Shown: positions 18,960 through 26,618 of the stretch, piece after piece
Layout of the letters: every line of letters begins with the position of its first letter
Position numbering within the stretch: the stretch's first letter is position 1
Notes under the pieces: generated by a model
What the model was told of the DNA's origin: nothing
Database searches by the model: none
Seen by the model: only the letters and a program-made list of their open reading frames with translations
Program-made: the position numbers and the translations under genes
Assembly: GCA_963662515.1 (NCBI GenBank)
Contig: OY759675.1
Span: forward strand, 1,612,001 to 1,676,000
DNA: 64,000 bases
Direction: 5' to 3'
DNA from: JAFGDI01 sp963662515
GTDB taxonomy: Bacteria; Planctomycetota; Phycisphaerae; Sedimentisphaerales; SM23-30

Positions 18960-21647
18960 ATGAAGAAATTGGTGTTATTGATTTTATCATTCCTTATCGT
19001 TCCAGTAAATTACTTAAGTGCTTTTTCCGGCGGAAATGGCACGACATCTGATCCATATCAGATCGCGAATATGACTGATTTCCTTGAGTTTGTTGGGGCG
19101 GCAAGCAATAGTACATATGTCTTAACAGCTAATATTGATTTTGCTGGTACAGTTTATACTGGGGCTTTGATAGCAGCGTTTGATGGTACTTTTGATGGTG
19201 CAGGTCATAAGATATCCAATCTAACGATCAATAGTGATGATGACAATATTGGTTTGTTTGGAGTGCTGAACTCTGGAGCCATTGTATCAGATCTTACTAT
19301 TGATAATGTTACTATTTCGGCTACTGGTAAATATGTTGGTGGTTTGTGCGGTAGGAATAATGGTACGATGCAGAGCTGTAGTGTTTCTGGTACAGTAACA
19401 GGTCTGGCCTTAGCAAATGATAACCCATATGATGATCCGGCATATAATATTATGTTCCCCGTGGGTGGTTTGTGTGGTTGGAATAACTATATGATCGTTT
19501 CCTGTCATTCTGCCGGACAGGTTTCCGGTGTAAATTGCGTGGGTGGTTTGGCAGGTATAAGTAACAATGGCCGTATGGAGTCAAGTTATTCAACTGCTGA
19601 TGTTATTGGATTGAATTATATTGGTGGTTTGACGGGTTATTTTAATAATTTTTCATATCCGGTAAATTGTTTTGCCAGTGGTTCAGTTACTGGTAACTTC
19701 AATGTTGGTGGTTTATGCGGAGGTGGGGGAGATCTAAATGCCACTTTAGTATCCTGTTTTGCCAGTGGTAAGGTTACCGGAATAAGTCGGGTAGGTGGTT
19801 TGTGCGGACAATATTCTGGTGTGGTCATGAACTGCTATGCAACTGGAGCAGTGTCAGGAAGCAGTCTGGTTGGGGCTTTGGTTGGTTATAATAGTTCTGG
19901 CAGTGTCAGGCTTTCATATGCTACCGGCAGAGTGGTCTGTAATGATAATACCGGAGGTTTTATATCAGGTCTCAGTATTCCTAATCGTTGTTTATTCGAT
20001 AAGGAGACAACTGGTATAAGCTGGTCAGATGAAAACAACTCATTTCAATTAAAGGGTCTGACAACTGCCCAGATGCAAACCCTCAGTACATTTACTGATG
20101 AATTGTGGGATTTTGATCCAGCTGATGGTGATGTTGCTGACTGGCAATATACCATAGGGCAATATCCATATTTAAGTTGGGAAACCAGAGTTGAAGTACC
20201 GTCAGTAACTGGTCTTACTCTTTCAGAGGCAATGAGCCAGTTAAATGCTGCTGGTATTCAAGTTAATGTGGTATATTTCGATAGCGATATGCCAGCCGAA
20301 CTGGTTGCGGCGCAGGACTATAGTGGTTTTGTAAATGTTCTGACTCCGGTTAAGTTGAATGTTTCTACCGGTATAATCAAATATTCAGGTGGAGCCGGAT
20401 CGCCTGTTAGTCCATATATTATCTCTTCAGTAGCTGATCTATTAGCTCTTGGCCAGAGGCCATCTGATTATGATAAGTGTTTCCAACTGACCCGTGATCT
20501 TGATCTTGCCGGTCAGGTATTTGCTCAAGCTGTTATTGCTCCAGATAAGGTCTCTGAAAATTCCTATTATGACGGAAGATATTTCAGTGGCAGGTTCGAT
20601 GGCAATGGTCATGCGATAAGGAAATTCACTGTTAGTGGCTCAAGTTGTTGTGCCTTATTTGGTTCTGTTGGTGCAACTGGCGTGATTGAGGATCTGAACC
20701 TGTCAGATGTTATTATTGTTGCCACCGGAAACTATTCAGGTGTGATCAGTAGTTGTAATAACGGTATTATCAGTAATTGTCAGGTTGCCGGCTCTATAAC
20801 CGGTTTCGACTATGTTGGCGGTCTGGGTGGTGATAGCTATGGCAGTATACTGGATAGTGTCTTTGCCGGTAGTGTTAACGGTGTGAATTATGTTGGCGGT
20901 CTTTGTGGTAGATCCACAGGGATAGCTCGCTGTTCTGCCTCAGGTACTGTGACTGCTACTAAAGATTATGTCGGTGGTCTTTGCGGATATGGCTATGGAA
21001 ATATCATCAGTAGCTATTCTAAGGCCAGTGTTAAGGGAAGATTGTATGTGGGTGGCTTCTGTGGTCAATATCAGCCGGAGTGGCAGGTTTATGAGCTCTC
21101 ATCGAAAATAATTGATAGCTATGCCACAGGCAGCGTTTCCGGACATACATATGTTGGCGGTTGTTGTGGCAGTTTTTGTCAGGGATATATAATGCGTTGC
21201 TATAGCTCTGGCCTGGTTCTTGCGAGCAGTAATAAAGGCGGGTTTATTGGTTCATATCAAGATGGTACTTTAAGTCGTTGCTTCTGGGATGTTCAGACAA
21301 GCGGTCTGGCAAATGGTTTAGGTTCTGGCATTTCAGAACGCGTTATCGGCAAAACCACAGCCGAACTGCAGATTCTGGCTACCTTTACGGCTTCTGACTG
21401 GGATTTCAGTGCAACAGATGGTGATGTCGCCGACTGGCAGATGCGCGAGGGGTTCAGTTATCCGCACCTGGCGTGGGAGGTTGCTCCTGCCGGTGATATT
21501 GCCGGTGGCTGGGGAGTGGATATTGGTGACCTTGAGGCTCTGGCCGGTGACTGGCTGGGTATCGGAATTAGCGATATAAACGCCGACGGTATGACCGATA
21601 TGCTGGATTTTGCTGTTATGGCGAAAAATTGGCTTGTTATGAACTAG
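18960..21647 (+). CDS. Exported GLUG-repeat protein with PASTA and dockerin-like domains
   Basis: Paralogue of the protein at 8083-11481, 895 aa from this start. The ATG at 18960 is chosen because it has AAAGG about 10 bases upstream and starts a signal peptide (MKKLVLLILSFLIVPVNYLSA); the longer TTG reading from 18918 adds a charged non-signal stretch. Order: GLUG block with about 8 repeats (about 25-360), one PASTA domain (about 412-470), a second GLUG block with about 7 repeats (about 475-800), then dockerin-like helices ending in AGDWL and AKNWL. Both halves close with the phrase ATDGDVADWQ or ADGDVADWQ, also present in the other paralogue. GGLCG cysteines are retained in most repeats. 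Ligand and role are unknown. Confidence 0.85.
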   Translation: MKKLVLLILSFLIVPVNYLSAFSGGNGTTSDPYQIANMTDFLEFVGAASNSTYVLTANIDFAGTVYTGALIAAFDGTFDGAGHKISNLTINSDDDNIGLFGVLNSGAIVSDLTIDNVTISATGKYVGGLCGRNNGTMQSCSVSGTVTGLALANDNPYDDPAYNIMFPVGGLCGWNNYMIVSCHSAGQVSGVNCVGGLAGISNNGRMESSYSTADVIGLNYIGGLTGYFNNFSYPVNCFASGSVTGNFNVGGLCGGGGDLNATLVSCFASGKVTGISRVGGLCGQYSGVVMNCYATGAVSGSSLVGALVGYNSSGSVRLSYATGRVVCNDNTGGFISGLSIPNRCLFDKETTGISWSDENNSFQLKGLTTAQMQTLSTFTDELWDFDPADGDVADWQYTIGQYPYLSWETRVEVPSVTGLTLSEAMSQLNAAGIQVNVVYFDSDMPAELVAAQDYSGFVNVLTPVKLNVSTGIIKYSGGAGSPVSPYIISSVADLLALGQRPSDYDKCFQLTRDLDLAGQVFAQAVIAPDKVSENSYYDGRYFSGRFDGNGHAIRKFTVSGSSCCALFGSVGATGVIEDLNLSDVIIVATGNYSGVISSCNNGIISNCQVAGSITGFDYVGGLGGDSYGSILDSVFAGSVNGVNYVGGLCGRSTGIARCSASGTVTATKDYVGGLCGYGYGNIISSYSKASVKGRLYVGGFCGQYQPEWQVYELSSKIIDSYATGSVSGHTYVGGCCGSFCQGYIMRCYSSGLVLASSNKGGFIGSYQDGTLSRCFWDVQTSGLANGLGSGISERVIGKTTAELQILATFTASDWDFSATDGDVADWQMREGFSYPHLAWEVAPAGDIAGGWGVDIGDLEALAGDWLGIGISDINADGMTDMLDFAVMAKNWLVMN

Positions 21648-21763
21648 GTGTTCGATCTTTAAGGAAATAAAATAGAACCACGAATTTACCTGAATTCGTA
21701 CGAATGTTTATTAGTGTGAATTGGAGTTTGTTCGTGGTTTTCTTTTTTTAAGCGATGGTTATT

Positions 21764-21964
21764 TTATAATCCCCACGCTTTGGCAAATGCCACAAAGCTG
21801 CGGTCGTAGGTTTTTTCGGCGGTTTTGGGGAAGCAGCAGCCTGGGAGTTCCTGGTTTTGCAGGTGATATTGCAGGCATTCACAGCATAAGCCTTTTTTGT
21901 TACAAGTGTTATAGGTGCATGTGCATTTTTTCAGGTTTATTTCTTTTTTACATTCCATGGTCAT
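21764..21964 (-). CDS. Small cysteine-rich protein, DUF6485-like
   Basis: 66 residues with nine cysteines, the first eight in an ordered pattern: ECKK, CTCTYNTC, GLCCECLQYH, LPGCCFP, followed by KTYDRS. As I recall it this matches the DUF6485 family of small, probably metal-binding bacterial and archaeal proteins of unknown function. There is no signal peptide, so it is cytoplasmic. Three in-frame Met codons exist at 21964, 21958 and 21953; the first is used, but no strong ribosome-binding site distinguishes them. The longer plus-strand frame over the same bases lacks any family features and is a shadow. Confidence 0.75.
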   Translation of the reverse strand: MTMECKKEINLKKCTCTYNTCNKKGLCCECLQYHLQNQELPGCCFPKTAEKTYDRSFVAFAKAWGL

Positions 21965-22120
21965 TTTCTTTCTGTTTAGCAGTTAGGTAAAATTTTTTTT
22001 ATAAAATCTTGCCCTATAGTGTGTTGTGGGCATATAATCGAAATGATCAAAGGCACTATTGTTTGATGCCGAGAAATATATGAGAGTTTTGAACTGATAA
22101 TTTAGACAGGAGTGCAAAAA

Positions 22121-22501
22121 ATGGCAAGTGTAAAACTTTATAATAAGACAGGTGACGAAAAGGCTGTCAAGATGCAGGAGAAGTTCGAGAAGCAGTTTGG
22201 CGGACATATCCCAGAGGTATTTCAGGCGATGGGGCGAAAGGGCGATTTCCTGGAGGCTATCCTTAATCTTGCCGAGAAGGCTGGTGCCGGGCTTGACGCC
22301 AAGACCAAGGAGCTGATCTGTATTGCAGTAAGTGCGGTCAATGGCTGTGGATACTGTATAGATGCCCACCGCGCGATGGCGTTGGGGGCCGGGGTTACTG
22401 ATGAAGAGATAACAGCAGCAATAGAGGTTGCAGCGGCCATGAGTGCCTTTAATAAGTTTAATGGTGCCATAGGCATGAACCATGACATAAAAGCTCCTTG
22501 A
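22121..22501 (+). CDS. Carboxymuconolactone decarboxylase / AhpD-like protein
   Basis: 126-residue helical protein of the AhpD-like fold, usually a redox-active hexamer. Key motif: CGYCIDAHRAMA at about residues 72-83, with the CxxC pair and the following His found in peroxidase-type members such as AhpD. The reaction cannot be fixed; most such small members are thiol peroxidase or reductase components rather than true lactone decarboxylases. The ATG at 22121 is chosen because AGGAG ends 8 bases before it; the upstream GTG (22112) overlaps that site. It is followed by a strong terminator and stands alone. Confidence 0.88.
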   Translation: MASVKLYNKTGDEKAVKMQEKFEKQFGGHIPEVFQAMGRKGDFLEAILNLAEKAGAGLDAKTKELICIAVSAVNGCGYCIDAHRAMALGAGVTDEEITAAIEVAAAMSAFNKFNGAIGMNHDIKAP

Positions 22502-22541
22502 TTATAGTAAATATTAGTATAAAATTGTCAATAAATTGAAG

Positions 22542-22617
22542 AGGTCTGTAAGTTTCAGGCGTGCTGTTTGTGAATTATTATGATTCAGGAACAGTTTTGA
22601 AACTTCGGACCTTTTTT
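22542..22617 (+). terminator. Rho-independent terminator
   Basis: Long stem with arms aggtc..aagtttca (from 22542) and tgaaactt..gacct (to about 22612), followed directly by six T residues. It closes the transcription unit of the AhpD-like gene. Confidence 0.8.
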
Positions 22618-22753
22618 ATGTAATCTCTTATTATAGTTTAAGTTATCTCTTATCAGCTAATCAGGCCTATAACGATTGGTTTGGTTTTAATGATTGGTTA
22701 TGTTATATTGTTGTCTATAGGTGTAAAGCGAGTGCTCTGACTGAAAATATACC

Positions 22754-22781
22754 TTGACAGACCGGGATTTCGATGTATTAT
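22754..22781 (+). promoter_or_regulatory. Sigma-70-type promoter for speD-speE
   Basis: TTGACA at 22754-22759 and TATTAT at 22776-22781 with a 16-base spacer: a perfect -35 box and a good -10 box. Transcription would begin near 22789, giving a leader of about 145 bases before the chosen speD start. The box also explains why the open frame that opens with TTG at 22754 is unlikely to start there. Confidence 0.7.
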
Positions 22782-22933
22782 TAAGTGTCTCGACAGCAAG
22801 CGTTGTACTGGGGTCAACAAGGGGTGTTGGCCTCGGCAGTTGTTTTATTACCTTTTATACATTCTGTGATGTTTGTATAGCAACAAGTGAGGGTTTATGC
22901 GAATTGGAACATACTGTCAATTTAACTCCAGAA

Positions 22934-23305
22934 ATGGAATATGTTGGTAGCAACGGGTATGTAAATTACACTGGTGTTCACCTTATTATCGACCTTTGGA
23001 AAGCAGAAAATTTGTGTGATGCCGCTGAGATCGAAAGAATATTTCGTCAGGCGGTAGCTGATTGTGATGCAACTCTTCTGCACATTTACATGCATGAATT
23101 TACTGGCGGCGGTATAACGGGCGTCGCAGTACTGTCAGAATCGCATATAAGCATTCATACCTGGCCTGAGTTTGAATATGCAGCTTTGGATATATTCCTT
23201 TGCGGCAGTAAAGACCCATGGCGGGCTATCAACGCTATCAAAGATGGTTTTAAACCTGGTAGCTTCCATATCTCCGAGCATAAAAGAGGTATTCTCAATG
23301 ACTGA
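22934..23305 (+). CDS. speD: S-adenosylmethionine decarboxylase proenzyme
   Basis: Pyruvoyl enzyme that decarboxylates S-adenosylmethionine to give the aminopropyl donor for spermidine. From the ATG at 22934 it is 123 aa, the size of the short bacterial/archaeal class. The self-cleavage site is Glu69-Ser70 in LSESHISIHTWPE; Ser70, His75 and Cys90 are offset by exactly seven from the Thermotoga enzyme's Ser63, His68 and Cys83. The frame is open to 22754 but that extension overlaps the promoter and matches nothing, so 22934 is preferred although no strong ribosome-binding site precedes it. The stop overlaps the speE start by eight bases, so the two are translationally coupled. Confidence 0.92.
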   Translation: MEYVGSNGYVNYTGVHLIIDLWKAENLCDAAEIERIFRQAVADCDATLLHIYMHEFTGGGITGVAVLSESHISIHTWPEFEYAALDIFLCGSKDPWRAINAIKDGFKPGSFHISEHKRGILND

Positions 23306-24155
23306 GCCATCTCGCTGGGTAGTTGAGAGTTGGGAATGCGGTTTTTCAGGCGGTTATGAGATATTATCAGAACTGCAGGGCGAAGAGACGCCATTCCAAA
23401 ATATGCAACTGGTTCAGTCGAAGATGTTTGGCAAGATGCTTCTTCTGGATGGTAAGGTGCAGGCTACAGAGAAGGACGAGTTTATTTATCATGAGATGAT
23501 GACTCATGTGCCCATGGTTAGTCATGGCAGTCCTCGCCGGGTACTTATTATCGGCGGTGGTGATGGCGGCATATTGCGTGAGGTATTGCGTTATTCGTCC
23601 GTAGAGCAGGCTGTGATGGTGGAAATAGATCAGCGGGTGATAGACTTTTCTAGCAAGTATTTGCCTACTATAAGCGATGGAGCATTTGATGATCCCCGCA
23701 CCAGGCTGGTTATAGCTGATGGGGCCCAATATGTTGCCACAACCCAGGAGCGATTTGATGTTGTTATCGTTGACTCATCAGATCCGATCGGCCCGGCGAC
23801 AGTGTTGTTCACTTCGGAATTTTACCGCAATATTGCCAATATCCTTTCGGCAGATGGTATAATGTCTCGTCAGAGCGGTTCAAGCTGGAGCCAGCCTGAA
23901 GAGCTGGCTGAGGCCTATAAGCTGGTTTCTGGCATGTTTGAGCATACAGGTGCTTATGTCTTTACCCTGCCAACATATATAGGCGGCTTGTTTACCAGCT
24001 TATTATGTTCAAAGGGGGCAGATCCTGCCGGGCTTGATATGAATGAGTTATCCATTAGAGCCAGGCACTTACAGGGTGTAACCAGATATTATAATCCTGG
24101 TGTGCACTTTGGCTCATTGCAACTGCCAGGTTATATAAAGGACCGTCTGGCTTAA
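23298..24155 (+). CDS. speE: Spermidine synthase (polyamine aminopropyltransferase)
   Basis: Transfers the aminopropyl group from decarboxylated S-adenosylmethionine to putrescine; 285 aa, cytoplasmic. An N-terminal beta-strand domain precedes the Rossmann-like core. Landmarks are LLLDGKVQATEKDEFIYHEM (substrate gate region), VLIIGGGDGGILREVLRY (donor binding), MVEIDQRVI, and VVIVDSSDPIGPATVLF, with the catalytic Asp in the DSSDP motif. The ATG at 23298 is chosen because AGAGG lies 8 bases upstream, inside speD, and the protein starts normally there. No arginine or ornithine decarboxylase to make putrescine is present in the window, so the precursor gene must lie elsewhere. Confidence 0.95.
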   Translation: MTEPSRWVVESWECGFSGGYEILSELQGEETPFQNMQLVQSKMFGKMLLLDGKVQATEKDEFIYHEMMTHVPMVSHGSPRRVLIIGGGDGGILREVLRYSSVEQAVMVEIDQRVIDFSSKYLPTISDGAFDDPRTRLVIADGAQYVATTQERFDVVIVDSSDPIGPATVLFTSEFYRNIANILSADGIMSRQSGSSWSQPEELAEAYKLVSGMFEHTGAYVFTLPTYIGGLFTSLLCSKGADPAGLDMNELSIRARHLQGVTRYYNPGVHFGSLQLPGYIKDRLA

Positions 24156-24354
24156 TTAATCCTCCTGTTTTCCCTGCCCTGATTTTACCTCATTTGTTAT
24201 ATTTGCAGATGTAGTGCTTATTGGACCAAAACTCCTTTTTGTTGTTTTAGTCAGGTATTTTACTGAGATTAACAATAAGTTAAAAAAAATAAAATTAAGC
24301 AGTTGAAATATTATTACTTATTGGTATTATTACTAGTGAAGAGGCAAAAGAGGG

Positions 24355-24527
24355 TACCGCAACAGCGGTATGAGAGAAAGAGATAAACTTACCAACCATA
24401 CCCCATACCATACCCCATTGTGCAAAGCCGTTATGCGACAGCCATCCCTCCTTCCCCAATTAGGCTGTACATGCGGCTTTGCGATTTTTTTCTCCCTTAA
24501 TAAGGTAGAGTCAAGAACAATGGGGTA
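24355..24527 (+). ncRNA. Candidate structured RNA with internal terminator
   Basis: Four nested or adjacent pairings on the plus strand: taccgc/gcggta (24355-24370); an 11-base perfect pair taccccattgt (24411-24421) with acaatggggta (24517-24527); gcaaagccg (24422-24430) with cggctttgc (24474-24482); and acagcc (24438-24443) with ggctgt (24463-24468). The third stem is followed by seven T residues, as in an intrinsic terminator. A direct repeat ccatacccca (24396-24405 and 24408-24417) lies in the 5' part. No known RNA family was recognised; a decayed mobile-element end is an alternative. Confidence 0.35.
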
Positions 24528-24536
24528 CTTAAAAAC

Positions 24537-24580
24537 AAAGCCTGCATTGTGCCAGCGAGCATGATGCGGGCTTTTTTATT
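24537..24580 (+). terminator. Rho-independent terminator
   Basis: Arms aaagcctgcat (from 24538) and atgcgggcttt pair with one U-G wobble on the plus strand, followed by a long T-run. It lies nearly 400 bases after speE and just downstream of the other stem-loops, so it probably ends a non-coding transcript or read-through from speE. Confidence 0.65.
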
Positions 24581-24694
24581 TTGTAACCGTTAACGGTTAC
24601 TATATTTTAACATGTTTCCAATCTGTGTCTAACGACCATGGCATAAACTGCTGGTGAAATATATATTTACCAGAGTATATGAAGGAGTTGGAGT

Positions 24695-25597
24695 ATGTTA
24701 AAGAGCATTTGCCGTTATAATAGGATTATTACTGTTCTTGTTTGTATATTGAGTGTGTTTATTCTGGCAGGGTGGCATAACGCAGGTCATGAAATGATAG
24801 TTGAGTTGAGTATGAAAAAGCTCTCAGGGCAGATGCCGGAGTTTTTTATTGAGGGGATCGGTCAGGTTGCCCATTGCGCCGTTGATCCAGATGTATTCAA
24901 GGAGAAAGTGCCCGATGCGGCTCTGGTTCGCAGTGAATCTCCAGATCACTATTTTGACTATGAATATTTTACTGGTGAAGAATTACCTGCTGATCGATAC
25001 GCATTTTATCGCTGGTGTTATGAGCATGGTCGCGAACCTGATAAGGTTGGCACTCTGCCCTGGTCGCTGACTGAATATGCCGGTAAGCTGACACTGGCGT
25101 TTGCAGAGTATCGTAAGTGGCCAGAGAACAGGCATATTCAGGCGAAATGTCTGGTTTATGCCGGTTTGCTGGCACATTACTCAGGTGATGCAGCTATGCC
25201 GCTGCATGCTACTATGCATTTTGACGGGAAGATAATAGAAGGTAGCAATCAAAAGGAACATAAGGGTATTCACCGTAAACTAGATGCTCTGCTGGAGAAA
25301 ATACCCAGGGCCAAACAGCCAGATATTGAAGAAATAACCATTGTAGCATTTGGGCCAAAGATATTGCCGATAGTTTATTCTTTTCTCAGGGACAGTAACT
25401 CATTGGTTGCTGAGTGTTATGAGCTGGCCGAAAGGATACCAGATCTGTCCCAAAAGGATATAGCCGATGAGCAGGTAATGGCTATGGCTCAGGAGCATCT
25501 ACATCGGGCCATCAGTCTGACATCCGGACTTTACTTATATGCCTGGCAGGCATCAGAACAAGTGCAGCTTCCTGAATGGCATGTCAGGAAATATTGA
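24695..25597 (+). CDS. Exported zinc-dependent S1/P1-nuclease or phospholipase C-fold protein
   Basis: 300 residues with an N-terminal hydrophobic segment (about 11-25) that should act as a signal peptide. The mature chain would begin at or near GWHNAGHEM, where an N-terminal Trp and following His act as zinc ligands in this fold. Further His/Asp ligands are in HYFDYEYF and, most tellingly, in GLLAHYSGDAAMPLHATMHFDG (about 153-174), equivalent to the AHYxGDxxQPLH signature of S1/P1 nucleases. Family members cut single-stranded nucleic acid, 3'-nucleotides or phosphatidylcholine; the actual substrate is not predictable. GGAG lies about 8 bases before the ATG. Monocistronic by layout. Confidence 0.75.
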   Translation: MLKSICRYNRIITVLVCILSVFILAGWHNAGHEMIVELSMKKLSGQMPEFFIEGIGQVAHCAVDPDVFKEKVPDAALVRSESPDHYFDYEYFTGEELPADRYAFYRWCYEHGREPDKVGTLPWSLTEYAGKLTLAFAEYRKWPENRHIQAKCLVYAGLLAHYSGDAAMPLHATMHFDGKIIEGSNQKEHKGIHRKLDALLEKIPRAKQPDIEEITIVAFGPKILPIVYSFLRDSNSLVAECYELAERIPDLSQKDIADEQVMAMAQEHLHRAISLTSGLYLYAWQASEQVQLPEWHVRKY

Positions 25598-25764
25598 GTG
25601 TGTAAATTAAACTGTCTTAATCAATACCTAATGTAATATTATTGGCATTTTCATAGCAAAGCAATAGAGCATAAATGAAGGTGTCGTAGAATGAAAGCCG
25701 AGAGCAAGGAAATGGTTAGCCTTGCATATGAAAGTAAGAAATTGGTTTTTTGGAGAAAATTAAG

Positions 25765-26436
25765 ATGAAAAAGTTTTTGGCAATGTTTCTGGTAATGGCA
25801 ATGGCAGCAGCTGCAAATGCAGGTGTTATAGCCGCAGTTGACAGCAATGCGGTAAATGCAGACCTTAAGAGCAATGGTTATCCTGTGAGTACTGATAACA
25901 GTTGGTCGGGCAAATGGGTAAAAGATGCTACTGTAGCATCGGCTTCATTGAGTATTTCTTCAGAGCTGAGCGTGCCGGGTTCGCCGGCAAATAATCAGTT
26001 CAGTGCCCAGGGTTGGGATGCTGAGGGTCAGTATTTCAGTATGACAGTAATTCTGGCCAAAGGCTATGAGTTTGGTGATGACATTGAGCTGGTTTATGGT
26101 GGTCTGCGTGCATCAAGTACTGGCCCAAATAGTGGTACAACAGCGATCATAGTAGATGGTAAGGAATCAGTAATAGATTCATACAGCTTATCAACATCGT
26201 ACCTTAACAGAATAAATGATATTGGTAGCCTGGTTGAAGGAGCAACAGCAATAGAGATACGGTGGTATGGTGAGGGTGCTACCTCTGCAACAGGAACCCA
26301 CAGGATCGGAGATTATTATCTTGATGGTGTATATACCGATACCGGCTTATATGGAACTGTAAATGCGGTACCGGAGCCAACAACTTTAGCTTTGTTAAGT
26401 GGTTGTGCAATGTACCTGGCTCGTCGCAGGAAATAA
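25765..26436 (+). CDS. Exported PEP-CTERM protein
   Basis: 223-residue exported protein. A signal peptide (MKKFLAMFLVMAMAAAANAG) starts at the ATG at 25765, which has GGAGA 8 bases upstream; the earlier TTG at 25750 is less likely. Residues about 22-190 form a beta-rich domain without recognised family. The C-terminus is a typical PEP-CTERM sorting tag: VPEPTTLALLSG, a short hydrophobic stretch, then ARRRK. In known systems an exosortase cuts at this tag and the protein goes to the cell surface or matrix. No exosortase gene lies in the window. The next gene encodes a prepilin-like protein. Confidence 0.85.
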   Translation: MKKFLAMFLVMAMAAAANAGVIAAVDSNAVNADLKSNGYPVSTDNSWSGKWVKDATVASASLSISSELSVPGSPANNQFSAQGWDAEGQYFSMTVILAKGYEFGDDIELVYGGLRASSTGPNSGTTAIIVDGKESVIDSYSLSTSYLNRINDIGSLVEGATAIEIRWYGEGATSATGTHRIGDYYLDGVYTDTGLYGTVNAVPEPTTLALLSGCAMYLARRRK

Positions 26437-26502
26437 ATAGTGGTGTAATGGGGAAAGTGCATTTTACTTGAAGTTTAAGCGATTTGCACAAGGGAAAGAG
26501 AA

Positions 26503-26537
26503 CAGGTGACTCCCCGCGTTAAGTGGGGGGTTACCTG
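26503..26537 (+). terminator. Stem-loop after the PEP-CTERM gene
   Basis: Arms caggt..ctcccc and gggggg..acctg (26503-26537) form a G+C-rich hairpin 66 bases after the stop. There is no T-run after it, so it could be a weak terminator or an mRNA-stabilising hairpin that separates expression of the PEP-CTERM gene from the prepilin-like gene. Confidence 0.4.
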
Positions 26538-26618
26538 AATATGTATCGAGTGTGTTTTAAGTGGTTTTGGGCAGGAGGGGTAATATTGGAAAGTAAATGG
26601 AAAGATTGCAGGTAGAAT

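Larger units (their letters stand above)
24156..24694. other. Structured non-coding region
   Basis: 539 bp with no convincing gene. The first 190 bases are A+T-rich and featureless. From 24355 to 24580 there is a dense set of stem-loops, described separately. A perfect 18-base palindrome (gtaaccgttaacggttac, about 24583-24601) follows. The only open frame (24370-24564) is built from these palindromes and is not credible as protein. Confidence 0.5.

Noticed and set aside
21721..21990. 89-residue plus-strand frame over the small Cys-rich gene
   Set aside because: The minus-strand frame has a well-patterned cysteine motif; the plus-strand frame has no features and no ribosome-binding site.
24370..24564. 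64-residue open frame between speE and the S1/P1-type gene
   Set aside because: It is composed of the palindromes and terminator-like arms described there, has no ribosome-binding site, and its composition does not look like protein.
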